A stretch of 25,112 nucleotides of DNA from contig JBFGDZ010000030.1 in NCBI GenBank assembly GCA_041580375.1, positions 1 through 25,112 on the forward strand. The letters are read 5' to 3'. This DNA is from JAPUIN01 sp041580375. GTDB taxonomy: Bacteria; Acidobacteriota; Polarisedimenticolia; Gp22-AA2. Positions 17,377 to 24,597 of this stretch are shown here, one piece after another. The notes under the pieces were generated by a model. That model was given only the letters and a program-made list of their open reading frames with translations. It was not told the origin of the DNA and did not search any database. Numbering within the stretch: position 1 is the stretch's first letter; each line of letters opens with the position of its first letter. The translations under genes were made by a program, and so were the position numbers.

Positions 17377-18240
17377 ATGCGCGACGAGCGGCGAGTCGAT
17401 CGATCCCACATCCGATCCAGCCGGAGGGGCCATCGGCGGCGCGGCCGGAGCGACGAGCGGCGGCGCGGCCGGTTGAGCCCGGCCGCCGTGCTCGCCGGCC
17501 TCCTGCTGCTGTCCGGCGTCCTCGCGGCGCCGGCCCGGGCGCAGGACGACGGCGACGCCACGCCGCAGAGGCCTAGCCTCAGCTTCGGCACGACGACGGT
17601 GCCGGACGGCCGCTGGGAGATCGAATTCGGGGGGCTGGTCCTGAACGACGGCGGCGCGGTCCCGCTCTTCCTGAAGCACGGCCTGACCGATCGTCTCGAG
17701 CTCGAGATCGGCCTCGACGCCATCCGGCGGGTCGAGACGGCGGGCGGGGACGAGACCTCCCAGGGGGATCTCACCGTCGGCGTGCGTCACCGGCTCGCCA
17801 GCCCCGCCGGCGACCCGGCGATCGCGTGGGTCGCCCAGATCAAGGCGCCGACGGCGGACGACGACGTCGGCAGCGGCGAGGCCGACGCCGGGCTTGTCGG
17901 CGTCGCCACCTTCCCGCTCGGCAGCGCATCGCTCGACGCGAACGTCGTCCTCAACGCGCTGGGGCGGGGGGGCGGTTCGTACCTGGGACAGTTCGTGGCG
18001 ATCGCCACGCTGTCGCTGCCGGCCCGCGGCGGCTGGACCCCGTTCGTGGAGGCGGCCTGGCAGCGCACCGCCACGCTCGGCACTGGAGGCTTCCTCGACG
18101 CCGGCGTCTCCTACGCCGCCACGCGCCGGGCGGTCTTCGACGCGGCGGCGGGCGTCGGCGCCTCGCGGGGCTTCCCCGACTGGTTCGTCACGGCCGGCTG
18201 GACCGTCCTACTCGACCGGCCCGCCCGCCGGAGCCCCTGA
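17377..18240 (+). CDS. Outer-membrane beta-barrel protein, Phenol_MetA_deg-like transporter family
   Basis: Predicted outer-membrane protein of unknown substrate. A long Arg-rich n-region precedes a hydrophobic segment (SPAAVLAGLLLLSGVLAA) and a likely signal-peptidase site after ARA-Q near residue 50. The mature part alternates short amphipathic strands with turns: FGTTTVPDGRWEIEFGG, FLKHGLTDRLELEIGLD, GDLTVGVRHRL, LDANVVLNALG, VSYAATRRAVFDAAAGVG. This pattern is typical of the family I associate with PF13557. AAGGGGG upstream supports this ATG. The n-region of about 33 residues is longer than usual, so a start further in is possible. Its last 33 bases overlap the convergent neighbour. Confidence 0.72.
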   Translation: MRDERRVDRSHIRSSRRGHRRRGRSDERRRGRLSPAAVLAGLLLLSGVLAAPARAQDDGDATPQRPSLSFGTTTVPDGRWEIEFGGLVLNDGGAVPLFLKHGLTDRLELEIGLDAIRRVETAGGDETSQGDLTVGVRHRLASPAGDPAIAWVAQIKAPTADDDVGSGEADAGLVGVATFPLGSASLDANVVLNALGRGGGSYLGQFVAIATLSLPARGGWTPFVEAAWQRTATLGTGGFLDAGVSYAATRRAVFDAAAGVGASRGFPDWFVTAGWTVLLDRPARRSP

Positions 18241-19395
18241 GGCTCCGGCCAGCCACTCCGTGAGTCCGGATCCCAGCTCGAGGAGCCAGCCGCCCGTCGG
18301 CGTGGCCGGATAGGTCGAGACGCCCAGCACGACGTCGGACCCCCCGGGAGCGCGCAGCGTCTCGACGACCTCGCCCCAGACGTCCACGATCGTCCCCAGG
18401 ACCGATCCCTCGCCGATCCGGTCGCCCGGGGCGACGGCCGCGTCGAAGAACCCGCCCCGGTCGTTCGTCACGATGCGGTAGCCGCTGACGACGGTGAACG
18501 ACGCGACCCGCTCAGGCTCTCCGGGCAGCACGCCGGTCGCGCGCAGGAAGCTCAGCACGGCCCCGGACTGGAGATCGATATCCTCCTTCCGGAGCGGCTG
18601 CCCGCCGCCGACCTCCACGAGGAACCCCGGGACCCCCTCGACGCTGAACACGATGCTGGGGCTGCCGGAGAAGATCCGCTCGGCGTCGCGCCACAGCATC
18701 GGAACGCCGAACCCGCGGGCCAGATCGTCCATGCGATCCTCCGGCACGGCGCCCGCCACCGTGTAGAGGATGAACGGGTGCTGGCGGAACCGATCCCCGC
18801 CGGTGTGCAGATCGACGAAGTAGTCGGCCAGGCGCGTGACGTGATCGTGGATCGCCGCCGCGATGCGCTCCGTCATGAAGCGCCCCGGCTTCCCCGGATA
18901 GGCGCCGCCTATGTCGGTCAGATCGTCCCAGTTCGGGTTGACGCGGAACAGTCCCTGGAAGGCGGGCGGGTTGGCGATCATGACGGCGATCACCGTCCCG
19001 GACATCGCCGCCGGATCGAGCCGGCGAACGACCTCCTGCAGCGCCCTCGGGCCGCCGTACTCGTCCCCGTGGCTGGTGGCGTTCACCCAGACGACCGGAC
19101 CCGGGCGGCGCCCGGTCACGATGACGAACGGGATCGCCAGCGCCGTTCCATCGGCGTCCTCGCCGACGCGGAGCGAGCCGCGCACCTTGCGGCCGGGCAC
19201 GGCGCGCGTTCCGCCGATCTCCGGCGGGGTCCGACGTCCTTCGCGATCCCCCTTCCCCGCCGCCGCGGCCGGCTCGCTCACCGGCCCCCGCGGTTCGGCC
19301 CCGGTGGCGCGATGGGCGCCGGGAGGGGCCCAGGTCAGGAAGACGGCGATCAGCAGCGGCGGCAACAGACGGACGGAACGCGGCGAGGATTTCAT
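18208..19395 (-). CDS. Secreted succinylglutamate desuccinylase/aspartoacylase-family protein (M14-like)
   Basis: Zinc hydrolase of the AstE/ASPA branch of the M14 fold; substrate unknown. Zinc ligands H109 and E112 (SHGDE) and H197 (DLHTGG) are present, with the probable catalytic glutamate E261 in FLVEVGGG. The N-terminus MKSSPRSVRLLPPLLIAVFL looks like an export signal, followed by an Ala/Pro/Gly-rich linker to about residue 65, so the enzyme is probably periplasmic. The C-terminal part (GDRIGEGSVLGTIVDVWGEVVETLRAP) is the small barrel-like domain typical of this family. The ATG at 19395 has GGAGGT seven bases upstream; the frame extends further but would spoil the signal peptide. Its 3' end overlaps the barrel gene tail-to-tail by 33 bases. 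Confidence 0.85.
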   Translation of the reverse strand: MKSSPRSVRLLPPLLIAVFLTWAPPGAHRATGAEPRGPVSEPAAAAGKGDREGRRTPPEIGGTRAVPGRKVRGSLRVGEDADGTALAIPFVIVTGRRPGPVVWVNATSHGDEYGGPRALQEVVRRLDPAAMSGTVIAVMIANPPAFQGLFRVNPNWDDLTDIGGAYPGKPGRFMTERIAAAIHDHVTRLADYFVDLHTGGDRFRQHPFILYTVAGAVPEDRMDDLARGFGVPMLWRDAERIFSGSPSIVFSVEGVPGFLVEVGGGQPLRKEDIDLQSGAVLSFLRATGVLPGEPERVASFTVVSGYRIVTNDRGGFFDAAVAPGDRIGEGSVLGTIVDVWGEVVETLRAPGGSDVVLGVSTYPATPTGGWLLELGSGLTEWLAGASGAPAGGPVE

Positions 19396-19424
19396 CGGCG
19401 GCACCTCCGGCGCGCATTCTATCC

Positions 19425-19454
19425 GCGACACCGGACCGCCGGACGCGGTATGAT
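19425..19454 (+). promoter_or_regulatory. Promoter candidate for cysK-cysE
   Basis: GCGACA (4/6) and TATGAT (5/6 to TATAAT) are separated by 18 bases. Transcription would start near 19461, about 55 bases before the cysK ATG. No riboswitch or hairpin is evident in this leader. Confidence 0.5.
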
Positions 19455-19515
19455 GGCGCCACATTCAAACACCGCGGAGATCTTCGAGGGGGGATTCCGC
19501 CATGAGGAGTCGTCG

Positions 19516-20448
19516 ATGGCGATTCATGGGGATGTTGCCTCCCTCGTCGGCCGGACCCCGCTCGTGCGCCTGCTGCGCGTCACGGACGGTGCCAAGGCGA
19601 CCGTGGTGGCCAAACTCGAGTTCTACAATCCCGCCAAGAGCGTCAAGGATCGGATCGGCCTGTCCATGATCGAGGCGGCCGAGCGGGACGGCCGCATCGA
19701 CGAGGACACGATCCTCATCGAGCCGACCAGCGGCAACACCGGGATCGCGCTGGCGTTCATCGCGGCCGCGCGCGGCTACCGGCTGGTGCTGACGATGCCG
19801 GACACCATGAGCGTGGAGCGCCGGATGCTGCTCCGCGCCTACGGCGCCGAGCTGATCCTCACCCCGGGCGCCGGCGGCATGCGCGGGGCGATCGACAGGG
19901 CCCACGAGCTGGCGAACGCGAACCCGAGCTACCTGCTGCTGAACCAGTTCGACAACCCCGCCAATCCCGAGATCCACCGGCGCACGACCGCCGAGGAGAT
20001 CTGGCGGGACACGGACGGCCGCGCCGACATCCTGGTCTCCGGGGTCGGGACGGGCGGGACGATCACCGGCGTCGGCGAGATGATCAAGTCGCGCAAGCCG
20101 TCCTTCCGGTGCGTCGCCGTCGAGCCGGCCGCCTCCGCCGTGCTGTCCGGCGGGCCACCGGGCCCCCACCCGATCCAGGGGATCGGCGCCGGCTTCGTCC
20201 CCGGCGTCCTGAACATGGAGATCGTGGACGAGATCGTCACGGTCGAGGCGGACGACGCCATGGAGGTCGCCCGCGACATGGCGGTCGAGGAGGGGCTGCT
20301 CGTCGGGATCTCCTCCGGCGCGGCCGTCTGGGCCGCGCTCCAGGTGGCCAGGCGGCCGGAGAACGAGGGGAAGCTGATCGTCGTGATCATCCCGTCGTTC
20401 GGGGAGCGCTACCTGAGCACCGCCCTGTTCCAGCACCTGGCCACCTGA
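19516..20448 (+). CDS. cysK: Cysteine synthase A (O-acetylserine sulfhydrylase)
   Basis: Fold-type II PLP enzyme that makes cysteine from O-acetylserine and sulfide. The protein of 310 residues has the standard layout: VGRTPLVRL at the start, the PLP lysine K44 in NPAKSVKDRIG, the asparagine loop EPTSGNTGIALAF, the phosphate-binding loop GVGTGGTITGVGE, and GIGAGFVP, which shapes the active site, followed by the GISSGAA segment. The ATG at 19516 has GAGGAG six bases upstream. It lies 25 bases before cysE, forming the classic cysteine-synthesis pair. It carries no carrier-binding features that I can recognise, so free sulfide is the likely sulfur source. CysM is less likely. Confidence 0.95.
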   Translation: MAIHGDVASLVGRTPLVRLLRVTDGAKATVVAKLEFYNPAKSVKDRIGLSMIEAAERDGRIDEDTILIEPTSGNTGIALAFIAAARGYRLVLTMPDTMSVERRMLLRAYGAELILTPGAGGMRGAIDRAHELANANPSYLLLNQFDNPANPEIHRRTTAEEIWRDTDGRADILVSGVGTGGTITGVGEMIKSRKPSFRCVAVEPAASAVLSGGPPGPHPIQGIGAGFVPGVLNMEIVDEIVTVEADDAMEVARDMAVEEGLLVGISSGAAVWAALQVARRPENEGKLIVVIIPSFGERYLSTALFQHLAT

Positions 20449-20473
20449 GGCCGGGCAGAAAGGACGCTCGATC

Positions 20474-21175
20474 ATGCTGCGCACGCTGCGTCTCGATCTT
20501 CAGGCGATCTTCGATCGCGACCCCGCCGCGCGGAACTGGTGGGAGGCGCTGACAACCTACCCCGGATGGCACGCCCTGTGGTTCTACCGCCCGGCCCACG
20601 CCCTCTGGACCCGCCGGATCCGCTGGCCCGCGCGGCTCATCTCGCACTTCGGGAGATGGCTCACCGGGATCGAGATCCACCCGGGCGCCACGATCGGCCC
20701 CGGCTTCTTCATCGATCACGGCATGGGGGTCGTGATCGGAGAGACGACCGAGATCGGCGCCAACGTGACCCTCTACCACGGCGTCACTCTCGGCGGGACG
20801 AGCTGGAAGAAGGAGAAGCGACATCCCACGCTCGAGGACGACGTCGTCGTCGGAGCCGGGGCCAAGGTCCTGGGCCCGATCCGGATCGGCGCCCGCACCC
20901 GCATCGGCGCCAACGCCGTGGTCGTCAAGGACGTGCCCCCCGATTCGGTCGTGGTGGGGATCCCCGGACGCGTCACGCACCGGCAGGGCCGGCGCGTCCC
21001 GCCGCCCGAGAAGGGGCCCGCCCACGCGGTGGATCTCGAGCACGGCGCCCTGCCCGACATGACCGCCCGGGCGCTGCGGCGCATGGCGGAGCGGATCCAC
21101 GCCCTCGAGGCGAAGGCCGGACTGCCCTCCCCGCAGACGAGCGCGGTCGACGAGTCCTGGTACTACGAGATCTGA
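20474..21175 (+). CDS. cysE: Serine O-acetyltransferase
   Basis: Makes O-acetylserine from serine and acetyl-CoA, supplying CysK. A short helical N-terminal domain (DLQAIFDRDPAARNWWEAL...YPGWHALWFYRPAHALW) precedes a left-handed beta-helix of hexapeptide repeats. The catalytic and substrate residues are within FIDHGMGVVIGETTEIG and LYHGVTLGGTSW, followed by KRHPTLEDDVVVGAGAKVLGPI. The 233-residue length fits the shorter CysE type without the long N-terminal extension of enteric enzymes. The C-terminal 60 residues are variable and lack the usual Ile-terminal tail context, though the protein does end in Ile (WYYEI), compatible with docking into CysK. The stop overlaps the end of the convergent helicase gene by 13 bases. 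Confidence 0.95.
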   Translation: MLRTLRLDLQAIFDRDPAARNWWEALTTYPGWHALWFYRPAHALWTRRIRWPARLISHFGRWLTGIEIHPGATIGPGFFIDHGMGVVIGETTEIGANVTLYHGVTLGGTSWKKEKRHPTLEDDVVVGAGAKVLGPIRIGARTRIGANAVVVKDVPPDSVVVGIPGRVTHRQGRRVPPPEKGPAHAVDLEHGALPDMTARALRRMAERIHALEAKAGLPSPQTSAVDESWYYEI

Positions 21176-22347
21176 GCGGGCCGGGGATCCCGGGATCGGC
21201 GCCGCGCGGGCGGGAGGCCGGTCCGGGGCGTGAAGTCCCGCGCCGGCCGGCGCTCGATGGCGCGGCCGATCAGCGTCTCGATCGCCCTCACCTGAGGCCG
21301 CTCCTCCGGCGACATGAGCGAGATCGCGGCCCCGGTGGCCCCGGCGCGGGCCGTCCGCCCGATCCGGTGCACGTAGTCCTCGGGGACGCTCGGCAGATCG
21401 AAGTTCACGACGTGCGTGATCCCCTCCACGTCGATGCCCCGTCCGGCGATGTCGGTGGCGACCATGATGCGGGCGCGCTTCCTCCTGAACGCGTCGAGCG
21501 CCCGGGTGCGCTGCGCCTGGCTCCGGTTCCCATGAAGCACGGCCACGCCGTGACCGCATTTCTCCAGGTGCCGCGCCAGCTTGTTGGCGCCGTGCTTGGT
21601 GCGCGTGAAGACCAGCGTATGGCCGCGGGCCTCGTTCCGGACGAGGTGCGCCAGAAGATCGCGCTTGTGCTCCCTGGCGACCGGCATCACCGTCTGGCGC
21701 ACGCCCGCGGCGGGCGCCGAGCGGCGCGGCGCCACCTCGACGGTGACGGGGTCGCGCAGGATCTCCCTCGAAAGCCGGCGCACCTCGTCCGGCATCGTGG
21801 CGGAGAAGAACAGCGTCTGCCGGCGCGCCGGCAGGGCCCGGATGATGCGCCGCACGTCGCGGATGAATCCCATGTCGAGCATGCGATCCGCCTCGTCCAG
21901 CACCAGGACCTCCAGGGTCCCGAACCGGACGTTGCCGCGCTCCATGTGATCGAGCAGCCGGCCGGGCGTCGCCACGAGAATGTCCGCGCCGCGGCGCAGC
22001 GCCGCCTCCTGCGGCCCGAGGCCGACGCCGCCGTAAACGACGACCGGACTGAGACGCAGATGACGGCCGTAGGTTCGCAGCGACTCGTGGACCTGGAGCG
22101 CCAGCTCCCGCGTGGGCACCAGGATGAGAGCGCGCAGGCGACCCGCCGAACCCGACCGCAGGCGGTGCAGGATCGGCAGCGTGAACGCGGCGGTCTTCCC
22201 GGTGCCCGTCTGGGCGCATCCGATCAGATCGCGTCCCGCGAGGACGCCGGGGATGGTCCCCTGCTGGATGGGCGTGGGCGTCCGGTAGCCGGCGTCGCTC
22301 ACGGCGCGTGTGATTTCGGGCGCGAGGCCCAGTTGTTGGAATGACAC
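21163..22347 (-). CDS. DEAD-box ATP-dependent RNA helicase (RhlE-like)
   Basis: ATP-dependent RNA unwinding, likely in ribosome assembly, RNA decay or cold adaptation. The protein opens VSFQQLGLAPEI and has the motifs in order: Q-motif glutamine Q28 (TPTPIQ), Walker A AQTGTGKT at 45-52, PTREL at 78-82, GG and TPGR, DEAD at 151-154, SAT at 182-184, then TLVFTRTK, ATDIAGRGIDVEG and HRIGRTARAG in the second RecA domain. The 394 residues include only a short basic C-terminal tail (RRRSRDPRPAQIS). The GTG start at 22347 is preferred since family members start SF-x-x-LGL, and AAGGAG lies 11 bases upstream. The frame extends upstream with unrelated sequence. Confidence 0.94.
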   Translation of the reverse strand: MSFQQLGLAPEITRAVSDAGYRTPTPIQQGTIPGVLAGRDLIGCAQTGTGKTAAFTLPILHRLRSGSAGRLRALILVPTRELALQVHESLRTYGRHLRLSPVVVYGGVGLGPQEAALRRGADILVATPGRLLDHMERGNVRFGTLEVLVLDEADRMLDMGFIRDVRRIIRALPARRQTLFFSATMPDEVRRLSREILRDPVTVEVAPRRSAPAAGVRQTVMPVAREHKRDLLAHLVRNEARGHTLVFTRTKHGANKLARHLEKCGHGVAVLHGNRSQAQRTRALDAFRRKRARIMVATDIAGRGIDVEGITHVVNFDLPSVPEDYVHRIGRTARAGATGAAISLMSPEERPQVRAIETLIGRAIERRPARDFTPRTGLPPARRRSRDPRPAQIS

Positions 22348-22530
22348 GATTGGAGAATCTCCTTGTGCCGGCGCGCGAAGCGCCGGGCTGTAGACGGCTG
22401 CGGCCACACGGCCGCCGCCGTGGTGTGTGATTGAATCCGGGGAACGTGACGGTTCTAGCTGTCGGGCTGGAACCCGCTCCTGAGCGGGTCGACTCCGGAA
22501 GGCGAATCTGCCTGCTCGTGATTCAGTACA
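22348..22530 (-). promoter_or_regulatory. Long structured 5' leader of the helicase gene
   Basis: If transcription starts from the promoter at 22537-22565, the helicase mRNA has a leader of about 180 bases. It holds two clear hairpins: ACCCGCT/AGCGGGT (22472-22489, 4-base loop) and CCGGCGC/GCGCCGG (22368-22386, 5-base loop). The ribosome site AAGGAG (22364-22359) is itself part of GGAGATTCTCC, so it can fold onto TCTCC just before the start codon. This could gate translation, for example by temperature, as seen with other cold-shock helicase leaders. Function is inferred. Confidence 0.45.
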
Positions 22531-22536
22531 GAGCGC

Positions 22537-22565
22537 ATCATACGTCATCCGCCGGCGGAAGTCGA
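22537..22565 (-). promoter_or_regulatory. Promoter candidate for the helicase gene
   Basis: On the minus strand TCGACT (22565-22560) and TATGAT (22542-22537) are separated by 17 bases, matching consensus at 4/6 and 5/6. It lies in the gap after the FHA-gene stop. Confidence 0.5.
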
Positions 22566-22608
22566 GGGGGGGGGTCGGAGGCGCGGATCCCACGCGCGCC
22601 GGCGGGCC

Positions 22609-23022
22609 CTACAGCGCCGTGTTCCTGGGATGATCGCGGTACTGCCCGGCCAGCAGGAAGAGCCGCTGCTTGCCGATCTGGATCTCGTCGAGGTGGCGCA
22701 GGCGGTGGGCGATCTCGGGGCGCAGCGGGCGCCCGTTGACGCTCGTGCCGTTGCGGCTGCCGAGATCGACGATCTTGCAGACCGGCCCCTCCACGCGAAT
22801 CTTGCAGTGCTCCTTGCTGATCTGATCGTCTTCGAGATGGAAGTGCGCGCTCTCTCCGCGCCCGATGATCGTCTCCGGGCGAACGATGCGGTGGACGGCG
22901 GAAGCGTCCCGCCCCTCGATGACGACCAGCACGTACACGTGCGGCGCCCCGAAGGGGGCCGCACGCCGCAGGCGGTTGACGGCCGTGCTGGTGTCGATTT
23001 CGGCGTTCTCGGCGTGTCCCAT
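22609..23022 (-). CDS. FHA-domain protein
   Basis: Small cytoplasmic phosphothreonine-recognition protein of 137 residues. One FHA domain fills residues 29-130. The ligand-contacting residues are present: G54-R55 (IIGRGES), S69 and H72 (ISKEHCK), and N91-G92 followed by N96-G97 (LGSRNGTSVNG). The N-terminal 28 residues contain three threonine/serine positions (DTSTAVNR) that could themselves be phosphorylated, as in some FHA adaptor proteins. No Ser/Thr kinase or phosphatase is encoded in this window, so the partner is unknown. The ATG lacks a ribosome-binding site and lies only six bases after a candidate -10, suggesting a leaderless transcript. Confidence 0.9.
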   Translation of the reverse strand: MGHAENAEIDTSTAVNRLRRAAPFGAPHVYVLVVIEGRDASAVHRIVRPETIIGRGESAHFHLEDDQISKEHCKIRVEGPVCKIVDLGSRNGTSVNGRPLRPEIAHRLRHLDEIQIGKQRLFLLAGQYRDHPRNTAL

Positions 23023-23028
23023 ACCGCC

Positions 23029-23057
23029 AATGTCGCGATGCGGCCCCGTGAAGTCAA
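23029..23057 (-). promoter_or_regulatory. Promoter candidate placing the FHA start at +1
   Basis: On the minus strand TTGACT (23057-23052, 5/6) and GACATT (23034-23029, 3/6) are separated by 17 bases. The ATG at 23022 begins 6 bases after the -10 element, so the transcript would start at or next to the start codon. Confidence 0.45.
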
Positions 23058-23227
23058 GGATCCGGGCCCGGCGGGCGCACCCCCGGCGGCGGACGGGCCC
23101 GCCGGTGACGGCCGGGCCGGACGGCCCGGTGAGCGCCTCTCCTCCCGCGGTGCGCCGGAACGGCCTGCCGCGAGCCGGCGATTACGGAATTGAATTCGGG
23201 TCGGATCGGCCGGGACGAACGGGGGCG

Positions 23228-24211
23228 TCAGTCGAGGAAGCCGTGGCGGCGCATCCAGTCATCATTATAGATGGTGCTCATGTAGCGGCTGCCCGAATCG
23301 GGGAAGACCGTGACGATGCGGGCCGGGCGGCCGATCCGGCCGGCCAGCCTGCGCACGCCCCACAACGCCGCGCCGCTCGAGCCCCCGGCCAGGATCGCCT
23401 CCTTGCGCGCCAGCTCCCGGGCGGCCAGGAAGGCCTCGCGATCGGTGATCCGGAACATGTCGTCGATCAGATCGAACTCCGGACAGCCGATCACCTCCTC
23501 GTCGCCGAGGCCCTCCAGAAGCGAGCGTCCCGGCTCGCCGGCCCTCCCCGTCTTGAAGTAATCGTAGAAGACCGAGCCGGTCGGATCGACGGCGACGACC
23601 TTGAGGTCCCGGTTTTTCTCCTTGAGGAAGCGCGCGACGCCGCAGAGCGTTCCGCCCGTGCCCATGCCGGCCACGAGATAATCGACGCGGCCGTCCATCT
23701 GCTCCCAGATCTCGGGGCCGGTCGTCCGGTAATGCGCCTCGCTGTTGTCGCGGTTGTTGTGCTGATCGGGGAAGAAGGCCCGCGGAGTCTCAGCCACCAC
23801 GTGCCGGGCCTTCTGATTGTAGCTCTCGGGATCGCTCGGCGGGAGCGTGCCGTCCACAAGCACCAGCTCGACCCCCATCGCCCGCAGGCAATCCAGCTTC
23901 TCCTTGCTGGTGTGGCTGCGCACGACCATCCTGCAGCGCAGACCCTCGAGCACCGCCATCATCGCCAGACCCATCGCCGTGTTGCCGGACGAATTCTCGA
24001 CGACCACGTCCCCCGGCCGCAGCGTCCCCTCGCGCAGCGCCTTCCCGATCATGAAGCGCGCGATCCGGTCCTTCACGCTGCCCATCGGGTTCATGAACTC
24101 GATCTTCGCGAACGCCTCGCCGGCGAACCCCTCCATGGTCCGGTTCAGCCTGACCAGCGGAGTCCACCCCACGGCATCGGAGATCCGGTCGTAAACGCGC
24201 AGGTCGCTCAC
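23228..24211 (-). CDS. Cystathionine beta-synthase-like PLP enzyme lacking CBS domains
   Basis: Fold-type II PLP enzyme of 327 residues. The PLP lysine is K47 in NPMGSVKDRIA, the asparagine loop reads ENSSGNTAMGLAM, and the phosphate loop is GMGTGGTLCG. Several stretches look more like eukaryotic and bacterial cystathionine beta-synthase than CysK: HNNRDNSEAHYRTTGPEIWEQ, VDPTGSVFYDYF, GGSSGAALWGV, and the end DSGSRYMSTIYNDDWMRRHGFL. This suggests condensation of serine (or an activated serine) with homocysteine, or another beta-replacement. The regulatory CBS pair is absent. ENSSGNT replaces the usual EPTSGNT, so the substrate may differ. The GTG at 24211 is the only suitable start; it has no ribosome site and follows a -10-like TATACT by 7 bases. 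Confidence 0.88.
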   Translation of the reverse strand: MSDLRVYDRISDAVGWTPLVRLNRTMEGFAGEAFAKIEFMNPMGSVKDRIARFMIGKALREGTLRPGDVVVENSSGNTAMGLAMMAVLEGLRCRMVVRSHTSKEKLDCLRAMGVELVLVDGTLPPSDPESYNQKARHVVAETPRAFFPDQHNNRDNSEAHYRTTGPEIWEQMDGRVDYLVAGMGTGGTLCGVARFLKEKNRDLKVVAVDPTGSVFYDYFKTGRAGEPGRSLLEGLGDEEVIGCPEFDLIDDMFRITDREAFLAARELARKEAILAGGSSGAALWGVRRLAGRIGRPARIVTVFPDSGSRYMSTIYNDDWMRRHGFLD

Positions 24212-24218
24212 GGCCGAC

Positions 24219-24248
24219 AGTATAGCCTCGCTCGCGGTACCGCATCAC
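24219..24248 (-). promoter_or_regulatory. -10 element and possible leaderless start for the CBS-like gene
   Basis: On the minus strand TATACT (24224-24219, 5/6) lies 7 bases before the GTG at 24211. A weak -35, GTGATG (24248-24243), is 18 bases further upstream. Transcription would begin at about the start codon. Confidence 0.45.
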
Positions 24249-24375
24249 GATTCGGTCCCCCGCCACTCCGCCACCCCGTCCGCTCGTGCACCCGCGACAC
24301 CCGCCCCGCCCGGCCGGCCGAGATCCGACCCGGCCACGGGGTCACCTCGAGCATCTTTCGCGCCGGCCCCCCGAC

Positions 24376-24435
24376 CGCGCGCCGGCCTCTCGCGCTCCGG
24401 CTTCTCGCGCGCCGGCCTCTCGCGCGCCATCCGCG
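24376..24435. repeat. 15-base tandem repeat, about 3.5 copies
   Basis: The unit CGCGCGCCGGCCTCT occurs at 24376-24390 and 24406-24420, with a variant CGCGCTCCGGCTTCT between them and a partial copy from 24421. The unit is a multiple of three, so both strands translate into five-residue repeats, but no credible gene contains it. Confidence 0.75.
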
Positions 24436-24468
24436 GAGCCGACCCCGCGCCCGCCCGCCCCGCAAGCC

Positions 24469-24497
24469 TTGCGGCTCGGCCCGGTGAGGGGTATAGT
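24469..24497 (+). promoter_or_regulatory. Promoter candidate near the right end
   Basis: TTGCGG (4/6) and TATAGT (5/6) are separated by 17 bases. The -10 is flanked by GGGG and CCCC (GGGGTATAGTCCCC). Transcription would start near 24504, about 94 bases before the ATG at 24598. Confidence 0.45.
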
Positions 24498-24597
24498 CCC
24501 CGACAAGAGGCGTCCCCGTATCAGCGACGAGACCCCGGCCGCGCCGCCGAACAGAGCAGATCCGATCGGACTTCGCGGCCATCATCGCGGAGACGGC

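Larger units (their letters stand above)
24249..24597. other. Intergenic stretch without a recognisable gene
   Basis: Both strands have long open frames here, but the translations are Arg/Pro/Ala-rich and repetitive, as expected from GC-rich noncoding DNA. The only structured elements seen are the 15-base tandem repeat at 24376-24435 and the promoter-like pair at 24469-24497. Confidence 0.6.

Noticed and set aside
24376..24435. CRISPR array
   Set aside because: The 15-base units are directly adjacent without spacers, so this is a simple tandem repeat.
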